A stretch of 64,000 bases of DNA from Spirochaetales bacterium (GTDB lineage Bacteria > Spirochaetota > Spirochaetia > Treponematales > Treponemataceae), in assembly GCA_003252395.1 (NCBI GenBank), contig QKEL01000014.1:346155-410154 (forward strand), written 5' to 3'. The notes beneath the pieces were generated by a model that had not been told where the DNA came from, searched no databases, and saw only the letters and a list, made by a program, of their open reading frames with translations. Position numbers and translations under genes: made by a program. The first letter of the stretch is position 1. The number at the start of each line of letters is the position of its first letter. Below, piece by piece: positions 32,404 through 39,658 of the stretch.

Positions 32404-32898
32404 ATGAATATACCCGTCAATCTAAAGCACAAACCCGTGATAACCTGCGAAAACTACGCGGAAATCGACGGGCGCGAAGCCCCGGAAATCGAAACCGCCG
32501 GCCTGTCACTGGGTCTTGCCCAATGGAACGACCGGGGCAAGGTAGATATCTCGGCGAAGGTCTGGCGCCATACGGGCGAAAAATGGTCCAGGCAATCCGA
32601 GGAAATGCCCCTGCACCGCGTGCTCGACCTGGCAATCCTCATCGCGCGAACCGAGCTCTACTTCCGCGACGCGTACCGCTTTCCGAAGCTCTACGACGAG
32701 GCGGCGAGCCACATTGACCGGGTCGGCTTGCAGGGCGGCGCCATGACCGTGTCCGTCTGCGCCCAAAACCCCATGATCGACGAGGACATCCAGCTTTTCC
32801 GCGACGCCCTCGCCCGCGACGACGAGCTCCTATCGGAGCGCCTTCACGTGCTGGCCCGTATCCTCAACGAGGCGGGATACGGCGGGAACGCCCAATGA
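32404..32898 (+). CDS. Conserved hypothetical protein (DUF6530-like)
   Basis: A 164-residue soluble protein with no signal or membrane segment. Distinctive segments are LSLGLAQWNDRGKVDISAKV and WRHTGEKWSRQSEEMPLHRV, which I associate tentatively with DUF6530. No enzyme motif was recognised. AAGGAG precedes the ATG. The stop overlaps the next gene's ATG (ATGA), so the two are co-translated. Its upstream region is the 37-bp palindrome shared with hisD. Confidence 0.7.
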   Translation: MNIPVNLKHKPVITCENYAEIDGREAPEIETAGLSLGLAQWNDRGKVDISAKVWRHTGEKWSRQSEEMPLHRVLDLAILIARTELYFRDAYRFPKLYDEAASHIDRVGLQGGAMTVSVCAQNPMIDEDIQLFRDALARDDELLSERLHVLARILNEAGYGGNAQ

Positions 32899-33245
32899 GC
32901 GCCGGTAAGGCCGACCGCAAGGCCCTGCTCCGGGCATTCAAGGAAGCCCCGGAAACCGGCGGCGTGTACGCCATCGTGAATACCGTTACCGGCAAAAGGC
33001 TCGTGCTTTCCACCGTAACCCTCTCCAAGGCCCAAAACGCCCTGGACTTCGCGAAGGCGACCGGTTCCTGCGTTAACCCGACCGTCGCCGACGATTGGGA
33101 ACGGCACGGGCCCGGGGCGTTCGAATGCGAAATTCTCGAACGGCTGGACCGGAAAGCCGAGCAAACCGCCGCCGAATTCGCCGAAGACGTTAAGGCCCTG
33201 GCCGAACTCTGGAAAGAACGCATTCCCCCGGATAGCCGGTACTGA
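32895..33245 (+). CDS. GIY-YIG-like small protein
   Basis: A 116-residue protein resembling compact GIY-YIG nucleases: GVYAIVNTVTGKRLVLST corresponds to the GIY and YVG strands, and FECEILERLD to the later helix and strand with the conserved Glu. The second motif is weak (LVLST rather than YIG), so activity is uncertain. It is coupled by a 4-nt overlap to the preceding hypothetical protein. The 102 bp after it, up to the convergent his gene, hold GC-rich inverted repeats (for example GCCCGGG/CCCGGGC) but no U-tract terminator. Confidence 0.6.
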   Translation: MSAGKADRKALLRAFKEAPETGGVYAIVNTVTGKRLVLSTVTLSKAQNALDFAKATGSCVNPTVADDWERHGPGAFECEILERLDRKAEQTAAEFAEDVKALAELWKERIPPDSRY

Positions 33246-33347
33246 AACGCCCGGAAGGCTCTGACTGTGGCGGCCGGCCCGGGCTTCCCGGGCGCGGGCG
33301 GTTCGCTCCCCGCGCGGCCGGCGTGGCCAGCGCGCCCGCGATAAGCC

Positions 33348-34634
33348 CTATTTCTTGTGCCGTCGGTCCAGTTCGTCCAGCACGTCTTTCCATTCCACGC
33401 CCTCGCGGTGCATGAGCACGTTCACGAAGTACAGAAGGTCGGCGACCTCCCAGATCACCTCGTCCCGATCCTCGGCCTCGATGAGCTCCTCAGCCTCTTC
33501 CTCGATCTTTTCCCGCACCCGCTCGGGGGTAAGGGTCGCGGTGTACGACCCGGGCTTGGGGTTCGCGAAGCGGTCGGCTATCACCGAGGAAAGGTACGGA
33601 AGGCTATACTGGCGGTCGTTCACGGACTTGAAACAGGTCCACGCGCCGGTATGGCAGGTGGGCCCGTGGGGCCTGACCGTAGCGAGCACGGTATCCCGGT
33701 CGCAGTCAGCGCGGAGCCGTACGACGTCCAGGGTATTGCCCGAGGTTTCGCCCTTGGTCCACAGCACGTTCCGGCTCCGGCTCCAAAAGGTGAGCTTACC
33801 GGACGAAAAGGTCTTGGCGAAGGCCTCGCGGTTGGCGTAGCCCACCATGAGCACCTCGCCGTCCTCGGCCTGGGCGACCACGGTTATCAGGTCCACTTTT
33901 TTCCAGTCCAGGCATTCTATAAAGGATTCCGCGAGGCTGACCTTGCCCGTGTACAGCGCCATGCCGAGCTGCACGTCGCAACCGAGCCGCTCGAGGGCGA
34001 CCGCCTCTTCCAGGCTCGAAACGCCCCCGGCCACCACGAGCCGGCACTTCACGGCGTCGCGCAAGGCCTTGACGAGGCCCATGTCGATCCCGGTCATCGT
34101 CCCTTCCCGCTCCACGCAGGTGAAAAGGAGTTCCGAGCAATAGGGCTCCACCGCCCGGGCGCCTTCCAGAAGGCCTATCCCGGAACTTTCGGTCCATCCC
34201 TTCACGGCGATCTTGCCGTCGCGGGCGTCAACGGAAACGATGAGCCGGTCCTTGCCGACCGCGGCGGCCATGGCCTCGAGGAAGGCGACGTTCACCCCGG
34301 CCGAGCCGTCGGGCAGGGTAAAGGCCGCCGAACCGACGATAACCTTCTCGGCGCCGAGGGAAACGAGTTCCTTCGCCTTTTTCGCGTCACGTATGCCGCC
34401 GCCCACCCGAACGCTGCCCCGGCGAAGGAGCCGTTTCAGGATGGCGGTGTTCGCCGTGGTACCGTCGGGCTTGACGTTGCGAAGCGCCGCGTCCAAATCG
34501 ATGATCGCGACCTCGCCGTAGCGGTCGAACTCGGCGATCAGCGAGTCGGGATCGTCCCGCTCGAGCACGAGGTCCTTGCCCTGCCTGAGTTGGACAACCT
34601 TGCCGTCTTTCAAATCGATGCTGGAGATAATCAT
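33348..34634 (-). CDS. hisAIE: HisA-HisI-HisE trifunctional fusion (ProFAR isomerase, PR-AMP cyclohydrolase, PR-ATP pyrophosphatase)
   Basis: A 428-residue single chain with three histidine enzymes. Residues 1-235 are HisA, a TIM barrel with catalytic Asp in SSIDLKDG and VRVGGGIRD plus VVAGGVSS. Residues about 240-335 are HisI (NREAFAKTFSSGKLTFWSRS, then RADCDRDTV and GPTCHTGAWTCF, the metal ligands). Residues about 345-428 are HisE (EEEAEELIEAE, WEVADLLYF). They catalyse steps 4, 3 and 2. HisIE fusions are common; adding HisA in front is unusual. Start set by AAGGAAAAG; the ATG overlaps the GNAT stop (ATGA). Confidence 0.93.
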   Translation of the reverse strand: MIISSIDLKDGKVVQLRQGKDLVLERDDPDSLIAEFDRYGEVAIIDLDAALRNVKPDGTTANTAILKRLLRRGSVRVGGGIRDAKKAKELVSLGAEKVIVGSAAFTLPDGSAGVNVAFLEAMAAAVGKDRLIVSVDARDGKIAVKGWTESSGIGLLEGARAVEPYCSELLFTCVEREGTMTGIDMGLVKALRDAVKCRLVVAGGVSSLEEAVALERLGCDVQLGMALYTGKVSLAESFIECLDWKKVDLITVVAQAEDGEVLMVGYANREAFAKTFSSGKLTFWSRSRNVLWTKGETSGNTLDVVRLRADCDRDTVLATVRPHGPTCHTGAWTCFKSVNDRQYSLPYLSSVIADRFANPKPGSYTATLTPERVREKIEEEAEELIEAEDRDEVIWEVADLLYFVNVLMHREGVEWKDVLDELDRRHKK

Positions 34635-35176
34635 TTCTTTTCCTTGAGGGCGGCCCATTCGGAGCGCAAAATGCCCATGCGCAGTTCGTCGTGGTAGCGC
34701 CCGTACCGGAACAGTTCCTGACGGTGCGTGCCTTCCACGACGAAGCCGCATTTCTTATAGCTTTTTATCGCCCGCTCGTTGAACGCGAACACGTTCAGGC
34801 GGAGCTTGTTCAGGTTGGTCTCGTTAAAGATAAAGTCCACGAGCACGCGCATGGCGTCGGTGCCGTACCCCCGGCCGAGATATGCTTCCTGGCCGATGAA
34901 AATCCCCACCGTGCCGTGGCCGTTCTTCCAGTCCACCTCGTTCACCCCGCAGCCGCCGAGATAGAGCCCGGTTTCCAGGTCCTCGATGGCGAAGGCGTAG
35001 GTATCGCCCGTCGCGGTCAGGGACTGGATGAATTTTTCCTCGTCTTCCAGGGTATAGGGATAGGGGATCGCGGGCGAAAGGTTCAGCCTGATCCCCGGCT
35101 CGTTGATCAGCTCCTGGACCAGCGCCGCGTCTTCCTTTTTATACGCCCGCAGGCGCGTTTTCTTTCCGGTAAACAT
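34631..35176 (-). CDS. GNAT acetyltransferase (RimJ/RimL type) inside the his operon
   Basis: A 181-residue N-acetyltransferase. The acetyl-CoA loop is GQEAYLGRGYGTDAMRVLVDF (Q/RxxGxG/A). The fold continues with LNKLRLNVFAFNERAIKSYKKCGF and ends in the usual YHDELRMGIL. It lies between hisB (13-nt gap) and hisAIE (4-nt overlap), with GGAGAAGG before the ATG, so it is expressed with the histidine genes. Its acceptor substrate is unknown; no histidine step needs an acetyltransferase. Confidence 0.85.
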   Translation of the reverse strand: MFTGKKTRLRAYKKEDAALVQELINEPGIRLNLSPAIPYPYTLEDEEKFIQSLTATGDTYAFAIEDLETGLYLGGCGVNEVDWKNGHGTVGIFIGQEAYLGRGYGTDAMRVLVDFIFNETNLNKLRLNVFAFNERAIKSYKKCGFVVEGTHRQELFRYGRYHDELRMGILRSEWAALKEKK

Positions 35177-35189
35177 CGCCCTTCTCCCC

Positions 35190-35843
35190 CTAGCCGCCGA
35201 TAACGCCCTTGGTGCTCGGGATTGCCCCGCCGGCGCGTTCGTCAATCGATACCGCCTCGCGAAGCGCGCGGGCGGCCGCCTTGAAGGCGGCCTCGATCTT
35301 GTGGTGGTCGCTCCGGCCGCGAAGGATATCCAGGTGCAGGTTGCACCGGGCGCCCGCGGCGAACCCCTGCCAAAAGTCCTCGACCGTGTCGGTCTGGAAG
35401 CTCGCGCACGGATTGCCGGCGGCGGACGGTCCGGAAGCCGGGGAAGCGGCGCCCGCGACCAGGGGAATCCCGGTCAGGCCAAGCTCGGCGACCAAAAAGG
35501 GGCGCCCGCCGAAATCCACCGCGGCGCGGGCGAGGGTTTCGTCCATCGGGTAGAGGAAAAAGCCGGCTCGCCTGATGCCCGCGCGGCTGCCCAAGGCCTT
35601 GTCGAAGGCCTGCCCCAAGACGATCCCCGTGTCCTCGACCAGGTGGTGCTGGTCCACGTGCAGGTCGCCCGAGAGGGTACCCGCGAGGTCGAAAAGGCCA
35701 TGCTTGCAAAACGAGGCGAGCATGTGGGACAAAAACCCGATAGGGCACTCGACGCCGCATTTCCCGCTTCCGTCGAGATTGAGGGTCAGGGAAATCGAGG
35801 TTTCCCCGGTCACGCGTTCCGCCGTTACGATCCGCTCTTTCAT
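35190..35843 (-). CDS. hisB: Imidazoleglycerol-phosphate dehydratase
   Basis: A 217-residue monofunctional HisB. The two Mn-binding repeats DQHHLVEDTGI and RSDHHKIEAAFKA are intact, and SHMLASFCKHG matches the first His-containing helix. It dehydrates imidazole glycerol phosphate to imidazole acetol phosphate. An extra stretch of about 20 small residues (GAASPASGPSAAGN) is inserted in the middle of the chain compared with the usual roughly 195-200 residues; it is probably a surface loop. Confidence 0.94.
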   Translation of the reverse strand: MKERIVTAERVTGETSISLTLNLDGSGKCGVECPIGFLSHMLASFCKHGLFDLAGTLSGDLHVDQHHLVEDTGIVLGQAFDKALGSRAGIRRAGFFLYPMDETLARAAVDFGGRPFLVAELGLTGIPLVAGAASPASGPSAAGNPCASFQTDTVEDFWQGFAAGARCNLHLDILRGRSDHHKIEAAFKAAARALREAVSIDERAGGAIPSTKGVIGG

Positions 35844-35909
35844 GGTTTCCTCCAGGGTTGCCGCCGCCGGGACTCGGGCCTTCGGCGCGCGGCTATGGCG
35901 TGTATTTTT

Positions 35910-36764
35910 TTACTGCATCACCTTGCGGAGCTCGTACTCGAGGATGTCGGTCGCGCCCAGGTTCTTGAGCTTGGGCATCAGGGTCGGCACCTCGTCCTTT
36001 TTCACCACGATCTTCACCGCGTACCCGTCGTCGCCGTAGAGGGGGGCCACGGTCGGGCTCTTCATGGCCGGTATCCCGGACACCAGGTCGGAGAACCGCG
36101 CGCGGGACACGTTCATTTCGAGCATGACCCGGTTGCGGGCCGCGAGCACCGCCTCGAAGAGCATCTTGAGCTCCTCTATCTTGCGCTTCTTCTCCGGGTC
36201 GGCCATGGCTTCCTTGGAGGCGAACATGCGGGTGGAGCTTTCCATGATGGTGTCCACGATCCTGAGGCCGTTTTCCTGCAGGGTCCGGCCCGTGGCGGTA
36301 TTGTCGATGATCATGTCGGCGTCGTCCGGGGGGAATACCTCGGTGGCGCCGTGGGTGCGGACGATGAGGTAATTAAGCCCTTCTTTCTTAAGCCAGCGCT
36401 CGGCGTTATTCACGTATTCCGTGGCGACGATCATCCGCTTTGACCGGAGCGCCTTGTCGTCGATCTCGTTGGGAACCGCGGCCACGATGCGCACCTTGTC
36501 AAAGCCGAGGTCCATGACCTCCACCACGTCCGCGCCGGTTTCCTGAATCCAGTCCACCCCGGTGAAGCCCACGTCGTGGGCGTGCAGCTCCAGGAGCTTG
36601 CCGATGTTTTGGGGCTTCATGACCTTCGCCTCAAGGTCGTCCTGATTGACGGTGGGCCGATAAGCGCGCTCGGGCAGATAAATGCCGATCCCCGCCTCGG
36701 CGAAGAGTTTCGTCACGTTGTCGTAAATGCGCCCCTTGGGGAGCAGAATCTTCAGCTTTTCCAT
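35910..36764 (-). CDS. hisG: ATP phosphoribosyltransferase, long form
   Basis: A 284-residue HisG, the committed step joining ATP and PRPP. The start is the ATG 7 nt after GGAGG; an upstream in-frame extension would run into the attenuator. The catalytic part includes FTGVDWIQETGADV, and the PRPP-binding loop reads DNTATGRTL, close to the usual E-x-G-x-T-x-x-T-L. Residues about 210-284 form the HisG_C ACT-like domain (VAPLYGDDGYAVKIVV), so it is the hexameric, histidine-inhibited type that needs no HisZ. First structural gene behind the leader peptide and attenuator. Confidence 0.95.
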   Translation of the reverse strand: MEKLKILLPKGRIYDNVTKLFAEAGIGIYLPERAYRPTVNQDDLEAKVMKPQNIGKLLELHAHDVGFTGVDWIQETGADVVEVMDLGFDKVRIVAAVPNEIDDKALRSKRMIVATEYVNNAERWLKKEGLNYLIVRTHGATEVFPPDDADMIIDNTATGRTLQENGLRIVDTIMESSTRMFASKEAMADPEKKRKIEELKMLFEAVLAARNRVMLEMNVSRARFSDLVSGIPAMKSPTVAPLYGDDGYAVKIVVKKDEVPTLMPKLKNLGATDILEYELRKVMQ

Positions 36765-36819
36765 GTAAGATGCCTCCGCGTTCAGTTCAAATATCGGCGC
36801 GCCCAGCGGGCGCCGGAAT

Positions 36820-36853
36820 AAAAAAAAACCGCCGGCTCCCGGGAACCGACGGC
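36820..36853 (-). terminator. Attenuator terminator of the his operon
   Basis: Minus strand CCGTCGG-TTCCCGGGAG-CCGGCGG then nine T, between the leader peptide and hisG. A second strong hairpin, CGGCGC/GCGCCG, follows at about 36795-36815. Upstream GC-rich segments in the leader's last codons (GCGCCGG, GAGCCGTTGG) could form competing stems. Confidence 0.85.
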
Positions 36854-36886
36854 TGTTCAGTGTTAGGATACAACACCACCAACGGC

Positions 36887-36949
36887 TCAACCGGCGCGGT
36901 CGAGATTGTGAGAATGGGTATGATGATGGTGGAGCTTCGCTTCATTCAT
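36887..36949 (-). CDS. hisL: his operon leader peptide
   Basis: A 20-codon open reading frame whose core is HHHHTHSHN: six histidines in nine residues. It ends 34 nt before the terminator hairpin that precedes hisG. That is the design of a classic his attenuator: scarce His-tRNA stalls the ribosome on the His codons and frees an antiterminator. The ATG lies 9 nt after the -10 hexamer and has no clear Shine-Dalgarno. A second ATG four bases on is out of frame. Confidence 0.9.
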   Translation of the reverse strand: MNEAKLHHHHTHSHNLDRAG

Positions 36950-36958
36950 TGCAGTTTG

Positions 36959-36988
36959 AGTAAAACACAGGCAGAACGGCAGTGTCAA
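36959..36988 (-). promoter_or_regulatory. his operon promoter
   Basis: TTGACA, an 18-nt spacer and TTTACT on the minus strand. The predicted start lies 0-3 nt before the leader-peptide ATG. Confidence 0.7.
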
Positions 36989-37016
36989 GTGCATAAATAT
37001 ACGGGATTGTGAAATA

Positions 37017-37739
37017 TTATGCAAAATTCCGCTCGACGATCCAGTCGGGCTTAAGGGCCAGCAAGACCGCTTCGTCCCCGATTCCGCCGGTCACCGCGCA
37101 GACGGGAATGCCGGCGTTCCGGGCGGTAAGAAGGTCAACGTCGGAATCGCCGATCATCACGGCGCGTGCCCGGTCTTCCCCGCTTTCGGCGTCCAATCCC
37201 GTCGCCGCCATCAAGCCGAAAACCCCCGCGGGATCGGGCTTTACCGCGCCGAAGGTTTCGGGCCCGGCTATCGCGAAGAACCGTCGCGCCAGGCCGAGGG
37301 CGGCCAGGATCTCCCGGGATTCGCGCTCCGGCTTATTGGTCAGCACCGCGAGCCTTTTGCCGCGGGCGAGCAGCTCGTCGAGCCATTCGACCATTCCCGG
37401 ATACGCGTAGGTATGAGCGAAGCCGGCAGAACGGTAGAGTTCACGGTACTCGGGGAGCGCCGAATCGATGAAAGACGGCTCCATGGCCTTCCCCGCCGAA
37501 TGCTCGAAGGCCTTCGCCAGAAGGTTTCTCGCGCCGCGGCCGATGCACCGCCTCACCGTTTCGCGGCCCAAGCGGCCATACCCCTTCCGCGTGAGAATGC
37601 CGTTCACCGCCGCGGTCAAGTCGTCCAGGGAGTCGATGAGCGTGCCGTCAAGGTCAAAGATATAGAGGACGCACGAATCGGGTACGGGATCGGTAAAGGG
37701 TATGGGGCCTACGGGGGATACTGGCGCGATGTCGCTCAC
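37017..37739 (-). CDS. gph: HAD phosphatase, phosphoglycolate phosphatase-like
   Basis: A 240-residue HAD hydrolase of subfamily IA. Motif I FDLDGTLIDSLDDL, motif II VLTNKP, motif III Lys in AVKPDPAG and motif IV MIGDSDVDLLTARNAG are intact with an alpha-helical cap, matching Gph. The start is a GTG with AAGGAA 8 nt upstream and a roughly 20-residue Pro-rich lead-in before the fold. It is the last gene of ddl-HD-gph (12-nt gap). Substrate could be phosphoglycolate or another small phosphoester. Confidence 0.82.
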   Translation of the reverse strand: MSDIAPVSPVGPIPFTDPVPDSCVLYIFDLDGTLIDSLDDLTAAVNGILTRKGYGRLGRETVRRCIGRGARNLLAKAFEHSAGKAMEPSFIDSALPEYRELYRSAGFAHTYAYPGMVEWLDELLARGKRLAVLTNKPERESREILAALGLARRFFAIAGPETFGAVKPDPAGVFGLMAATGLDAESGEDRARAVMIGDSDVDLLTARNAGIPVCAVTGGIGDEAVLLALKPDWIVERNFA

Positions 37740-37751
37740 GGTGCGGTTCCT

Positions 37752-38345
37752 TTAGCCGGGCTGGAAAAGCCCGCGCGCTACGCTTTCGTCGATTATCCTT
37801 TCCGCGAATTCCCAAAGCTCGGGGGAAAATTCGGCGATAAACCGTTTCTTCTCGATGATTTGGGAACGCAGCAGTCGTTTTCCGGCGATATTCTGGTTGT
37901 TCGTGAAATAATGGTTGAGAATCGGCTGCAGGTTGTCCAACACGGCGGCGTAAAGGGCCTCTTGCGTGTCCCTCCGCTCGAATTCTTCCCAAAGGGCGCG
38001 GAAGTCGCTCCCCTGATCCTCCGGCAAGAGGGAGAAAACCCGGTCGGCGGCAGCCGCCTCCGCGAGCTTCGCGTCTTCCCGCCCCTGTTGGTCGTACAGA
38101 AAGGTATCGCCCGCGTAAATCTCGACCACGTCATGAAGGAGAAGCATTTTCAGGACCCGAAAAACGTCAACGCCCTCGGGGCAGTATTCGGCGAGAAGGA
38201 AGGCCATGACCGAAACGTGCCAGGAATGCTCGGCGCTGTTTTCCTGCCGTTTCCCGCCCAGCGTGCCGTTTTGGCGGTATACGGTCTTTAGCCGTTCCAA
38301 TTCGAAAATGAAGCCCATCTGGCGCTCGAGCCGTTCGCCGATCAT
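37752..38345 (-). CDS. HD-domain hydrolase (YfbR/HDDC2-like nucleotidase)
   Basis: A 197-residue metal phosphohydrolase. The HD signature is complete: H in ENSAEHSWHVSV, HD in LLLHDVVEIYAGD and a later D in LDNLQPILN. The pattern is that of 5'-deoxynucleotidase YfbR and HDDC2. The ATG overlaps the ddl stop as ATGA, so it is made with D-Ala-D-Ala ligase. Natural substrate unknown, probably a deoxynucleoside monophosphate. Confidence 0.83.
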   Translation of the reverse strand: MIGERLERQMGFIFELERLKTVYRQNGTLGGKRQENSAEHSWHVSVMAFLLAEYCPEGVDVFRVLKMLLLHDVVEIYAGDTFLYDQQGREDAKLAEAAAADRVFSLLPEDQGSDFRALWEEFERRDTQEALYAAVLDNLQPILNHYFTNNQNIAGKRLLRSQIIEKKRFIAEFSPELWEFAERIIDESVARGLFQPG

Positions 38346-39373
38346 GGGCGCCCCACGGGGTTTCCCGCGATCAGGTCGCACAGCTCGTCGTACGGTATCC
38401 CGTCCGCGGCCGCTTCCTGGGGCAGGAGGCTCGTCGGCGTCATGCCCGGTAGGGTATTCGTTTCCAGGAACATAACCTCGCCCGTCGGCCGAAGGATGAA
38501 GTCGGAGCGGGAGTAGTAGCCGAGTCGAAGCGCGCCGTGCATCCGCAGCGCGTAATCGCGGATTCTGTCGCTCAACGCCCCGTCGATCGGGGCGGGACAA
38601 ATCTCGTCCGTCAGGCCCTTTTGGTATTTGTTCTGATAGTCGTAAAAGCCGGCCTTCGGCTTGATCTCGATGAGCGGAAGGGCCTTCCCCGCGAGCACGC
38701 CGCAGGAAAACTCCCGCCCTTCGATCTTTTCCTCGATCAGCACCGTCGCCTCGTATTTCTCCGCGGCCTTCAACGCGACGGCGAGCGACCCGCGATCGCC
38801 GGGAATCGAGATGCCCACGCTCGAGCCGCAACTGAGGGGCTTTACCACGCAGGGCGTTTCGGTCCGCGCGATAATCGCCTCGGCGCCGGTTTCCGAAAGG
38901 GAATACGTCTTCCATTGCGCGGTGGGAATTTTTTCGAGGAGGGCAAGCTTTTTCGATATGTCCTTGTCCATGGCGAGGGCGCACCCGAGGTAGCCCGATC
39001 CCGTGTACCGTATGCCGTGCAGGTCAAAGAGGCCCTGCAACTGGCCGTTTTCTCCCGCAGCGCCGCATAGGGCGATGAACACGACGTCGGCCCTTTGGCA
39101 TATCCCGATCACGTTTTTCCCCAGCGGTTCGGGATATTTCCGGCGAAGCGCGGCGAGATCGGGTTCCTCCCGGGGAACCTCGAAGGAATAGCGCTCCCGA
39201 GAGTCCCGCGACAGAAAGGCGAGCCCGTCGAAACCGGTATCCGAACCGACCAAGGGATCAAGGAGGAATACGCGATGACCCTTTTGGATCAAGGCGTTCG
39301 CGATCAGGGACCCCGAAGAAAGCGAGACGTCCCGTTCGGGGCTCAAGCCCCCGGCCAATACGATGATGTTCAT
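38342..39373 (-). CDS. ddl: D-alanine-D-alanine ligase
   Basis: A 343-residue ATP-grasp ligase joining two D-alanines for peptidoglycan. Motifs are LAGGLSPERDVSLSSG, the GSSVGIS loop, EKIEGREFSCGVL, the omega-loop FYDYQNKY (Tyr favours D-Ala over D-lactate), and FLETNTLPGMTPTSLLPQ (metal ligands). The start MNIIVLAGG lies 9 nt after a TATAAT box without a Shine-Dalgarno; an upstream in-frame extension would cover that box. Heads a three-gene operon. Confidence 0.92.
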   Translation of the reverse strand: MNIIVLAGGLSPERDVSLSSGSLIANALIQKGHRVFLLDPLVGSDTGFDGLAFLSRDSRERYSFEVPREEPDLAALRRKYPEPLGKNVIGICQRADVVFIALCGAAGENGQLQGLFDLHGIRYTGSGYLGCALAMDKDISKKLALLEKIPTAQWKTYSLSETGAEAIIARTETPCVVKPLSCGSSVGISIPGDRGSLAVALKAAEKYEATVLIEEKIEGREFSCGVLAGKALPLIEIKPKAGFYDYQNKYQKGLTDEICPAPIDGALSDRIRDYALRMHGALRLGYYSRSDFILRPTGEVMFLETNTLPGMTPTSLLPQEAAADGIPYDELCDLIAGNPVGRP

Positions 39374-39454
39374 GATGTAAGGATTATAGCCCAAAGAAGG
39401 CCGCAAGGAAATAAATACCGAATATGTTTATATGCGCGCTTTTTTTCCATTAGA

Positions 39455-39658
39455 ATGGTTAACCCGGGCGAAGCCCACCGAGGGGTTCTCAGGCACCTAC
39501 TGCTTCTCCTCGGCACCGGCGCGAACCTCGGCACCGGCGCGAACCTCGCCACCGACGCGCATCTGGCAGCCCTTGCCCTGGAACACGACGCGACATTCGT
39601 CACCGGCGACCGGGACTTCCAGCGCTTTCAGGGCCTCAAGGTTACGTTGCTTTTTTAA
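39455..39658 (+). pseudogene. Remnant of a PIN-domain (VapC-type) toxin
   Basis: The 67 codons encode only the C-terminal half of a PIN domain: TDAHLAALALEHDATFVTGD and RDFQRFQGLKV, which carry the second half of the acidic metal site. The N-terminal part with the first Asp, and any antitoxin, are missing. Inside it an 18-bp unit (GGCACCGGCGCGAACCTC, 39512-39547) is repeated in tandem, duplicating GTGANL. It is best read as a decayed toxin gene; its last 17 nt overlap the convergent MDR gene. Confidence 0.65.

Noticed and set aside
33246..33347. GC-rich inverted repeats as a structured RNA gene
   Set aside because: Short palindromes between two convergent genes, no promoter and no conserved RNA family features visible.
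39095..39454. Upstream extension of the PIN-domain frame to a 187-codon gene
   Set aside because: The added N-terminal part is antisense to ddl and shows no PIN-domain sequence.
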